This document shows positions 12,201-19,139 of a DNA stretch of 64,000 bases, one piece after another. This DNA comes from CAZWSX01 sp964636985. Its GTDB lineage: Bacteria > Planctomycetota > Planctomycetia > Pirellulales > Pirellulaceae. Made by a program: the position numbers and the translations under genes. Numbering within the stretch: position 1 is the first letter of the stretch; each line of letters begins with the position of its first letter. The stretch is taken from NCBI GenBank assembly GCA_964636985.1, contig CAZWSX010000002.1:1-64000 (forward strand), written 5' to 3'. The notes beneath the pieces were generated by a model, which saw only the letters and a program-made list of their open reading frames with translations, made no database searches and was not told the origin of the DNA.

Positions 12201-13640
12201 CTATTTGATTTTCGCAGGGCGGTGGTCGTAATCGTGGTAGTAACCGACTTCAACATTCTCGAGCACGCCGAGCGCATCGTCGGTGAGCACCGCGCACGAG
12301 AAGTAGAGCGTCAGCAAGTACGAGGCGACGCCGAGACTGTCGAGTCCCATCAAACGGGCCGAGAGGCTCGGGCCGATTTCACCGGGGATGCCGGCTTGAT
12401 GCAAACCGACGACGCCTTGATCGGGCTCGCCAACGCGCAGCAGCAAAATGCTGGTAGTGCCGTACCACTGGTTCGATTGGTAGCGGCCTTTGATCTCCAG
12501 CTTGTCGCAGGGAACAATCGGCACGCCCCGCCAGGTGATCACGTTCGAGCCGAAGAGCTGCGTCGTCACAGGCGGAACGCCACGCCACGTGCACTCGCGC
12601 TCGAACGCGGCAATCGCCTTGGGGTGGGCCAGGAAAAAAGCTGGCTTCTTCCAAACGGCTGCGAGGAGGTCATCCAGATCGTCGGGCGTCGGCGCGCCGT
12701 AGCGAGTACTGATCCGCATCGCTGGGTCGACCGAGTGGATCAAGCCGAACTTCTTGCTGTTGATCAGTTCCCACTCTTGCCGCTCTTTGATCCCTTCGAT
12801 CGTGAGCCGCATCTGTTCTTGCAGCTGATCGTAGGGGCCGTTGTAAAGGTCCGAGACCCGCGTGTGAACGCGGACCACCGTTTGTACGGCTGAGAGGTTG
12901 TACTCGCGCGGGTTAGGCGAGTAATCGACGAACGTTTCGGGGATTTCCACGTTCTCCGCGAAGCCGGAAACGAGATCGATATTTCGCTCGCCGTAACGGT
13001 TCACGGTCGAACGAAGGGTGAGGTGCTCCTCGACGGCCTTTTTGAACTGGTCGGTCAGGTCGGGGATCTCGGCGAGTGCGGCATCCAGATCCTTGCGCGA
13101 TAGCGTGAGCAGCACGCACGGCGTGATCGTACGGACGGTCACGTCGGAAGGCTTGTCGGAGACCAGGTCGATCTCGCCGAAGTACTCCCCTTCGGTGAGA
13201 AGAGCCATGCGAAGATTACTGCCGTGGACCCCTTTGCTCAGGACTTCCACCTGGCCTTGGGCCAGGATGAAGAACTTGCCGCGGTCTTCCCCTTCGGCGA
13301 TCAGCTTATTGCCGAGCGAGACCTCCTCGGTTTTGAAGCGCGCGGCCATTCGGGCGAGGATACCGTCGGACAACTGCGAAAAAAGTGGAACGCTACGAAG
13401 CGATTCGGCCGGGAACGTGGCCGTCCCTTGCGAGATATCGACGCCGATCCGTTCGGCCTTGCTCAGTTCGACCTTGGTGCGGTTGACGCGGTAGGTGCCG
13501 CCGTCGACTTGCACCCACGGCAGCAGGCTCAGGAGAAACCGCGGCGTGATCGACATCATCTTGGGCGTGGTCTTGGTCGTGTTGGCCAAGTTCCGCGCCA
13601 CAGCCGTCGTCACACTGCGTTGCAGCAAACTGTCGGACAT
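12201..13640 (-). CDS. Family 2B encapsulin shell protein, copy B
   Basis: A 479-residue HK97-fold shell protein with a cyclic-nucleotide-binding-like domain. Residues 1-83 form the N-arm and start of the capsid fold; 84-208 are the cNMP-like domain (VPLFSQLSDGIL, EGEDRGKFFILAQGQVEVL, EYFGEIDLVSDKPSDV); 209-470 complete the capsid fold (RVHTRVSDLYNGPYDQLQEQ, KKPAFFLAHPKAIAAFERE). In the phosphate-binding cassette Glu is kept (FGE, 154-156), but the Arg of the usual PRAATV is replaced (PSDVTV, 164-169), so ordinary cAMP binding is doubtful. It is the third gene of the cysK-shell-shell-desulfurase operon, 58 bases after copy A. Differences between the copies concentrate in the cNMP-like domain and the tail. 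No lysis or phage genes are present. Confidence 0.92.
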   Translation of the reverse strand: MSDSLLQRSVTTAVARNLANTTKTTPKMMSITPRFLLSLLPWVQVDGGTYRVNRTKVELSKAERIGVDISQGTATFPAESLRSVPLFSQLSDGILARMAARFKTEEVSLGNKLIAEGEDRGKFFILAQGQVEVLSKGVHGSNLRMALLTEGEYFGEIDLVSDKPSDVTVRTITPCVLLTLSRKDLDAALAEIPDLTDQFKKAVEEHLTLRSTVNRYGERNIDLVSGFAENVEIPETFVDYSPNPREYNLSAVQTVVRVHTRVSDLYNGPYDQLQEQMRLTIEGIKERQEWELINSKKFGLIHSVDPAMRISTRYGAPTPDDLDDLLAAVWKKPAFFLAHPKAIAAFERECTWRGVPPVTTQLFGSNVITWRGVPIVPCDKLEIKGRYQSNQWYGTTSILLLRVGEPDQGVVGLHQAGIPGEIGPSLSARLMGLDSLGVASYLLTLYFSCAVLTDDALGVLENVEVGYYHDYDHRPAKIK

Positions 13641-13698
13641 GAAAAAACTTCCTTGCGAATCAGTTGTGTCTGTTTGATCTGGTGATGGGAGTCTCGAC

Positions 13699-15156
13699 TT
13701 AGATGCCTGACCCGGCTTCGAAACCGCCCGACTCGCGGCTGGTGTAATCGTGGTAGTAGCCCACTTCGACGTTCTCGAGCGCGCCGAGCGCGTCGTCGGT
13801 GAGGACGGCGCACGAGAAGTAGAGCGTCAGCAGGTACGAGGCAACGCCAAGGCTATCGAGCCCCATCAGGCGGGCCGAGAGGCTCGGGCCGATCTCGCCT
13901 GGGATGCCTGCTTGATGCAGGCCGACGACGCCTTGGTCGGGTTCGCCGACTCGCAGCAGCAGGATGCTGGTCGTGCCGTACCACTGGTTCGATTGATAGC
14001 GGCTCTTGATTTCGAGCTTGTCACACGGGATCAATGGCACGCCGCGCCAAGTGATAACGTTTGAGCCAAAAAGTTGAATGGTGACCGGCGGAACGCCGCG
14101 CCACGTGCATTCGCGTTCGAAGGCTGCGATGGCCTTGGAGTGGGCTAGGAAAAACGCTGGCTTCTTCCATACGAGCGCGAGCAACTCATCCAGATCGTCT
14201 GGCGTCGGCGCGCCGTAGCGTGTGCTGATCCGCATGGTGGGATCGACCGAGTGGATCAAGCCGAACTTCGTGCTGTTGATCAGTTCCCACTCTTGCCGCT
14301 CTTTGATCCCTTCGATCGTGAGCCGCATCTGCTCTTGCAACTGGTCGTACGGTCCGTTGTAAAGGTCCGAAACTCGCGTGTGGACGCGGACCACGGTTTG
14401 TACGGCCGAGAGGTTGTACTCGCGCGGATTCGGCGAATAATCGACGAACGTCTCCGGAATCTCGACATTCTCGGCGAAGCCCGACACGAGATCGATGTTC
14501 CGCTCGCCGTAGCGATTCACTGTCGAGCGAAGGGCCAGGTGCTGGTCGACTGCCCGTTGGAATTCTTCTCGCAGTTGCGGCGACTCGTTGAGGATCGCTG
14601 CGAGGTCCTTCTGCGAGAGCGTCAACAGCACGCACGGCGTGATGGTGCGGACCGTGACGTCGGAGGGTTTGTCCGAGACCAGATCGCTTTCGCCGAAGAA
14701 TTCGCCGTCGGTAAGCAGCGCGATGCGCAGGTCGCTTCCATGCACCCCTTTGCTCAGGACCTCCACCTGGCCTTGCGCAATGATGAAGAACTCCGAGCGG
14801 TCCTGTCCCTCGGTCAAGAGTTCGTTGCCGAGCGACACCGGGGCCGTCTTGAACGACGTCGCCATCCGGCTCAATACGCTGTCGGGCAATTGCGAAAACA
14901 AGGGAACGTTGCGGAGCGATTCGGCCGAGAGCGTTGCGTTCCCTTCCGAAACGTCGACGCCGATCCGTGTCGCTTTGCTGAGTTCGACCTTCGTTCGGTT
15001 GACGCGGTACGTGCCCCCTTCGACTTGCACCCACGGCAGGATGCTCAACAGCCAACGCGGCGTGATCGACATCATCTTGGGTGATGTCTTGGTGGTGGTC
15101 GCCAGGTTCCGGGCAACCGCCGTCGTGACGCTGCGCTGCAATAAGCTGTCGGACAT
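13699..15156 (-). CDS. Family 2B encapsulin shell protein, copy A
   Basis: A 485-residue paralogue of the next gene with the same layout: N-arm starting MSDSLLQRSVTTAVARNLA, cNMP-binding-like domain at about 84-208, then the HK97 capsid fold. Comparing by eye, the capsid part (about 265 residues) differs at about 10 positions, whereas the cNMP-like domain (about 138 residues) differs at about 38. The C-terminal tail is also different (TSRESGGFEAGSGI against DHRPAKIK). The cassette again lacks the phosphate-binding Arg (PSDVTV). It begins 11 bases after the cysK stop, so cysK and the shell genes are almost certainly co-transcribed. The two proteins probably build one mixed icosahedral shell or two related shells. 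Confidence 0.92.
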   Translation of the reverse strand: MSDSLLQRSVTTAVARNLATTTKTSPKMMSITPRWLLSILPWVQVEGGTYRVNRTKVELSKATRIGVDVSEGNATLSAESLRNVPLFSQLPDSVLSRMATSFKTAPVSLGNELLTEGQDRSEFFIIAQGQVEVLSKGVHGSDLRIALLTDGEFFGESDLVSDKPSDVTVRTITPCVLLTLSQKDLAAILNESPQLREEFQRAVDQHLALRSTVNRYGERNIDLVSGFAENVEIPETFVDYSPNPREYNLSAVQTVVRVHTRVSDLYNGPYDQLQEQMRLTIEGIKERQEWELINSTKFGLIHSVDPTMRISTRYGAPTPDDLDELLALVWKKPAFFLAHSKAIAAFERECTWRGVPPVTIQLFGSNVITWRGVPLIPCDKLEIKSRYQSNQWYGTTSILLLRVGEPDQGVVGLHQAGIPGEIGPSLSARLMGLDSLGVASYLLTLYFSCAVLTDDALGALENVEVGYYHDYTSRESGGFEAGSGI

Positions 15157-15167
15157 GAAAGCCTCGT

Positions 15168-16094
15168 TTATCGATCGTCAAAAATGCCGGTCGAGAGATA
15201 CCGCTCGCCCGAGTCGGGCAATACCACCACAATCGTCTTGCCATAGGACTCCGGTCGATTCGCGACGACCAGCGCGGCGTGCATCGCGGCGCCGCAACTG
15301 ATGCCGCACAGGATCCCCTCGTCCCTGGCAATCTTGCGGGCCATCTCGAAAGATTGCTCGTTGGTCACTTGAACGATCTCGTCAACGACGGACGGATCGT
15401 AGTTAGCCGGCACAAAACCGGCCCCAATGCCTTGAATCTTGTGAGCGCCGGGTGCGCCGCCTGAAAGAACGGGGCTTCCCGCAGGTTCGACGGCAACCGA
15501 GCGAATCTGTTTGCCGCGGCTTTGTTTGAAATAGCGCGAGACGCCGGTGATAGTGCCGCCTGTGCCGACGCCGGCGACGAAAATATCGACGTTCCCTTCG
15601 GCGTCGTCCCAGATTTCGGGGCCGGTGGTCTTGAAATGGATCTCGGGATTGGCCGGGTTCTGGAACTGCTGTGGCATGAAGTACTTGGGATCGGCGGCCA
15701 TCGATTCTGCCCGCGCCACGGCACCGCGCATCCCTTCGGCCGCTGGCGTGAGGACCAAGTTGGCGCCCAGGCCCTTGAGCAACTGGCGCCGTTCGAGCGA
15801 CATCGATTCCGGCATCAATAACGTGAGAGGATAACCTCGGGCGGCGCAGACAAATGCCAGCGCGATGCCGGTGTTTCCGCTCGTGGGCTCGATGACGTGT
15901 TGGCCCGGCCTCAGTCGCCCGTTCTTTTCCGCGTCCCAAATCATGGAGGCGCCGATCCGGCACTTCACACTAAAGGCGGGGTTTCTGCCTTCGATCTTCG
16001 CCAAGAGCCGGACGTTCAGTCCTTTGGTGAGTCGATTGATGCGAACGAGCGGCGTGCGGCCGATCGACTCGGCGTTGTCAGAGAAAACTGGCAC
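15168..16094 (-). CDS. cysK: Cysteine synthase A (O-acetylserine sulfhydrylase)
   Basis: A 308-residue PLP enzyme making cysteine from O-acetylserine and sulfide. The PLP lysine lies in NPAFSVKCRIGASMIWDAE, nearly the E. coli CysK sequence; the substrate loop is EPTSGNTGIAL, the phosphate loop GVGTGGTITGVSRY, and the C-terminal serine motif PDSGERYLSTGIF. It ends about a dozen residues earlier than E. coli CysK. The start is the GTG at 16092-16094 (giving the usual MPVFSDN), because GGAGG lies seven bases before it; the TTG six bases further upstream is too close to that site. It opens the encapsulin operon and could supply cysteine to the encapsulated desulfurase. Confidence 0.95.
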   Translation of the reverse strand: MPVFSDNAESIGRTPLVRINRLTKGLNVRLLAKIEGRNPAFSVKCRIGASMIWDAEKNGRLRPGQHVIEPTSGNTGIALAFVCAARGYPLTLLMPESMSLERRQLLKGLGANLVLTPAAEGMRGAVARAESMAADPKYFMPQQFQNPANPEIHFKTTGPEIWDDAEGNVDIFVAGVGTGGTITGVSRYFKQSRGKQIRSVAVEPAGSPVLSGGAPGAHKIQGIGAGFVPANYDPSVVDEIVQVTNEQSFEMARKIARDEGILCGISCGAAMHAALVVANRPESYGKTIVVVLPDSGERYLSTGIFDDR

Positions 16095-16409
16095 GAGCAA
16101 GCCTCCTGCAAATCGCAGATAAGGCGCGCCTCCGGTGGACCAGTCAGCTACGCAGATATGCTATCGGTTCGAGGGTATTCGACCCGGAATAGCACGAAGT
16201 TTAGCAATTCCCTACCCGGCTGCAATAACCGGCAAAAGCCACCCGGTTTATCTATTTGTCAGCAAGGCCTTCACCTGTAGCCGCACTCGCCAAGAGTGCG
16301 GTCACCCCGGAACAACCACTGAACCTCAGTATTCATGGCGCCCTAAAGGTGGTGGCCCGTCGTTTGCACAATTCGTGCCGGACATCATGAACTCGAGGAG
16401 ATAACCAGT
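16095..16409. promoter_or_regulatory. Divergent control region, cysK-encapsulin operon / yezD
   Basis: This 315-base region serves two divergent genes. Two inverted repeats are visible: AACCGG/CCGGTT (16227-16232 with 16243-16248) and the stronger CCGCACTC/GAGTGCGG at 16281-16301. No known riboswitch consensus was recognised on either strand. Promoter boxes are not clear. Confidence 0.45.
16281..16301. promoter_or_regulatory. Perfect 8-base inverted repeat, candidate operator
   Basis: CCGCACTC-GCCAA-GAGTGCGG, about 108 bases upstream of yezD and 187 bases upstream of cysK. It may be an operator for a sulfur-responsive regulator or a leader hairpin; no copy was seen at the sulfate operon. Confidence 0.4.
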
Positions 16410-16607
16410 ATGGAATCGTACCCCCACTTACCTCACGACGGCGAGAATGACCGATCTGTCCGGCAGATCGCCGATGCCCTTCGCGGCCTCCGTTTCGGAA
16501 CGCTGACATTGGTGGTTCAAGACGGTGTCGTCGTGCAAATTGAACGATTGGAGAAGCAACGGATCGTGCGTCCCGCCCGATCGAACGACCGTCGTCGAAC
16601 GGGTTAA
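16410..16607 (+). CDS. yezD: YezD-like small protein (DUF2292), copy 1
   Basis: A 65-residue protein with a core of about 40 residues, RQIADALRGLRFGTLTLVVQDGVVVQIERLEKQRI, typical of the YezD/DUF2292 family. Members often sit next to sulfate uptake and assimilation genes; their biochemical role is not established. GAGGAG about eight bases before the ATG supports the start. It is divergent from the cysK-encapsulin operon. A second member at 57691-57891 follows cysA, so both sulfur loci in this window carry one. No signal peptide or metal motif is visible. Confidence 0.85.
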   Translation: MESYPHLPHDGENDRSVRQIADALRGLRFGTLTLVVQDGVVVQIERLEKQRIVRPARSNDRRRTG

Positions 16608-17481
16608 CAGATCGATTGTTGGCGATGCCCCTCTTCTGCAGGCATCGCGCTAAGGGAAGTTCTTCATATCCCAAGACCGTGAAAGATAACGGTCGACTAT
16701 CACGGGCAACAGATGAGTCGTTAAGTATCACGGCTTCTCCAAAGATGACTGGGTCGCGAAAGGCGCGCGACCGTTCTCCATCTTCGCCACGTTGGCCAAG
16801 TAGCTGTTGAAACGGCTTTTTAGCTCGCGAAAGGCAATTGGCACGGAAATCGCAATTGCACGGCACAACGGCTGTCACCTCGCTAGAAAGTTGGAAATGA
16901 CACAGCACGCCCGCTAATCACTCCCGCTCGCCTTCGTCGAACGTTTGATGCTAGCGCGTCAAATGGCTTCGGCAAGTCGAACGGCCTGTCGGTTTATGGG
17001 CTCGTTACGTGACCAGCGAACTCGATGAGGAAAGCTCGTTCCTAAAAAGGGAAGAGCGTCTTTGTATTACGGTGCGGCACCGACTGGCATCCACCAGAGG
17101 TCGCTGCAAAGACTTCCCGAGAGGAGTCATGCCATGACGCCATCCATCGCCCATCATTCGCGCCGCTGCCAGGGATTCTTGCATCCCGGCACGTGTTGTA
17201 GTCACGAACGTTAGTTCGAAGGCGCGATTCTCCCAACCGGGCGACCGAACTCGCCCGGCCACGATATCGATTCATCGCAGATTCGCATTCACGTTGGCGT
17301 TTGTGTCACGTGAAGCGCCGAACTGCTCGCCCAACCACTCCGGTGCTGCGCGCGGTCCCACGTTGGGAAGACAGCCTAACCGCCGCAGCACCGGTTTTGG
17401 ATACCACCCCTCCGGCCACTGGCCGTTCCCCGAATACCACCCATACACATTCCTGGATCACGAAGAGAAAAGGATCTCCCC
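16608..17481. other. Long gene-poor region between yezD and the pilin-like cluster
   Basis: These 874 bases hold no convincing gene. A 26-codon open frame at 17134-17214 starts with ATG after GAGAGGAG, but is too short to call. Overlapping frames on the - strand around 17005-17275 have no family resemblance. Promoters for the downstream DUF1559 operon are expected but not identified. Confidence 0.4.
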
Positions 17482-18456
17482 ATGTCGGTTTCAAGTTTTA
17501 GAAAGAGCTCATCTCGCCGGGCGTTCACGCTGATCGAGTTGCTTGTTGTCGTCGCCATTATTGGTTTGTTGATCGCGCTATTGCTTCCTGCCGTGCAAGC
17601 GGCTCGTGAGGCGGCACGGCGAACCCAATGCACCAACAACCTCAAGCAGCTTGGAGTGGCGACCCACACGTTTCACGATTCGTGGAAGTTCCTGCCGCCG
17701 GCCTTCATTGGCGACAACTCCGACTCGCTCAACGGTTGGGCTACGTGGGGAGCGTTGATCCTTCCCTACATCGATGGTGCCAACCACTACGAAATGTGGC
17801 GAGTTGAGTATCGCGCGGCGTATCAACCGAAGGGCGCCTATCAGACGGCGCAGAAGGTTTATCTTTGCCCCACGCGTCCGGTGCCGGATGGGTTTAGCAC
17901 GGGCGACTTCGCCACTCCTGGTGGAATTCTCACCGACTACGCGGCGAGCTTCGGCACGGAAGCCCTCTTTGCCTCATCGAACGGTGCACTAATTCCCAAC
18001 ATACCCTATGTGAAAATCGATCCCGCGCTCAACGACTATGTGATCACCAAGTGGCACGGGCAGACCACGTTCTCCGATATCACCGATGGGACGTCGTACA
18101 CGACCCTCTTCGGCGAGAAGCACATTCGTCCCAACTCCCTGCTGGGTGGACCGGCCGACATCACGGGCGGACGCCGCACCGGACGTAACGAAGACCGCAG
18201 CATCTTTAGCGCCGTCCGCAACACGCACCGCCGCATGATGGGTTATAGCCCCACGGCCGGGAACGATCGGAAATTGCTGCCGCCTAAAGAACAGAAACTC
18301 GCGGTTGCCAACAGCAGTTTCGGCGGGCCACACAAAGGCGTTTGCCAGTTTGTGCTTGTTGATGGAAGCGTTCGTCCCCTCAATATCGGCACCGATTTGC
18401 AAACACTCACCTACTTGGCCGGCCGGGCCGACGGACAGGTCGTCCGTGTCCCGTAA
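17482..18456 (+). CDS. DUF1559 type IV pilin-like protein
   Basis: A 324-residue secreted protein of the DUF1559 family, strongly expanded in planctomycetes. The N-terminus is a class III prepilin signal: a short basic leader, then RRAFTLIELLVVVAIIGLLI, with the hydrophobic helix running into PAVQAAREAARRTQCTNNL. The body is the DUF1559 domain and the C-terminus shows the H-x9-DG signature (GPHKGVCQFVLVDGSVR). These proteins resemble pseudopilins; their role is unknown, perhaps pilus-like or surface assembly. The ATG follows an AAGGA ribosome site. It heads a set with a lipoprotein, a PSCyt1 protein and a DUF1501 protein. A second DUF1559 gene lies at 24225. Confidence 0.93.
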   Translation: MSVSSFRKSSSRRAFTLIELLVVVAIIGLLIALLLPAVQAAREAARRTQCTNNLKQLGVATHTFHDSWKFLPPAFIGDNSDSLNGWATWGALILPYIDGANHYEMWRVEYRAAYQPKGAYQTAQKVYLCPTRPVPDGFSTGDFATPGGILTDYAASFGTEALFASSNGALIPNIPYVKIDPALNDYVITKWHGQTTFSDITDGTSYTTLFGEKHIRPNSLLGGPADITGGRRTGRNEDRSIFSAVRNTHRRMMGYSPTAGNDRKLLPPKEQKLAVANSSFGGPHKGVCQFVLVDGSVRPLNIGTDLQTLTYLAGRADGQVVRVP

Positions 18457-18493
18457 GCGCAATCCGCCAAAGGTCACTCAAGGAGAAGATCTC

Positions 18494-19045
18494 GTGTCCC
18501 CAGTAGTTCCACAACCATTCCCGAAACCGACCGCCTCGACCGACCGTCGCTGGTTCACACTTTGCCTGGGCGCTTCGCTCCTGTTTGCCGGATGCGGCCA
18601 GGGCGCTAGTGGCCACAAAGTCTCGGGGCGATTGAGCTTGCCTGGCGCCGATATCACCGTTCTGAACGGCCACCTCATCCAAGCCGTGGGCGGAAGCGAC
18701 GGAAAGTCGACGGCGGTCGGTTCGATTCAACCCGATGGTTCGTTCAAGCTCGATCAAGACGCCCCCGTCGGGACCGGCGTTCAGCCGGGACAGTACAAGG
18801 TTCGTCTGGTCCTGGTGGACGACGACGTCGAAGGACAAAGGCGGGCTCACCGCACGCTTGATCCCAAGTTTTTTGATGCCGAAAAGTCGGGCTGGAGCGT
18901 GACCGTCCAGGGACCTCAGGAGGTCAGCCTGATCGCTGCTGTTCGTCCAGCCGAAGTTGCCGACCCCGAGCCGGATAACGCTCCGCCCGGGAAAACCGAG
19001 CCTCCGCCCAACTATTTCCCGACGGCTAACCTCGATGCCCAGTAG
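18494..19045 (+). CDS. Small planctomycete lipoprotein
   Basis: A 183-residue predicted lipoprotein. The GTG at 18494 is chosen because AGGAGA lies just before it; the same frame stays open upstream but there overlaps the DUF1559 gene. A basic start (DRRW) and hydrophobic stretch lead to the lipobox LLFAGC. The rest looks like a small beta-sandwich: a KVSGRLSLPG start, GSIQPDGSFKL and PGQYKVRLVLVDDDV, similar to the carboxypeptidase-regulatory or transthyretin-like lipoproteins that accompany DUF1559 genes. The C-terminus is Pro-rich. It lies 37 bases after the DUF1559 gene. Function unknown. Confidence 0.8.
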   Translation: MSPVVPQPFPKPTASTDRRWFTLCLGASLLFAGCGQGASGHKVSGRLSLPGADITVLNGHLIQAVGGSDGKSTAVGSIQPDGSFKLDQDAPVGTGVQPGQYKVRLVLVDDDVEGQRRAHRTLDPKFFDAEKSGWSVTVQGPQEVSLIAAVRPAEVADPEPDNAPPGKTEPPPNYFPTANLDAQ

Positions 19046-19139
19046 TTGGGGGCATCCCAATAGTTGCTTAGTGACACGTGCCGTTTCAATCCCCACAATA
19101 TCAATTCCAGCCTCTTCCATGATACGAATGGATGCTGCC

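Noticed and set aside
12201..15156. Prophage capsid genes
   Set aside because: Fused cNMP-like domains, metabolic neighbours and absence of terminase, portal or tail genes argue for encapsulin.
16221..16301. A riboswitch (c-di-GMP- or SAM-like) upstream of yezD
   Set aside because: Blocks such as GCAAAAGCCACCCGG recall GEMM pieces, but the full order and pairing are not there on either strand.
17134..17214. 26-codon small gene with a good ribosome site
   Set aside because: Too short and too unlike known leaders to support; mentioned in the gap note only.
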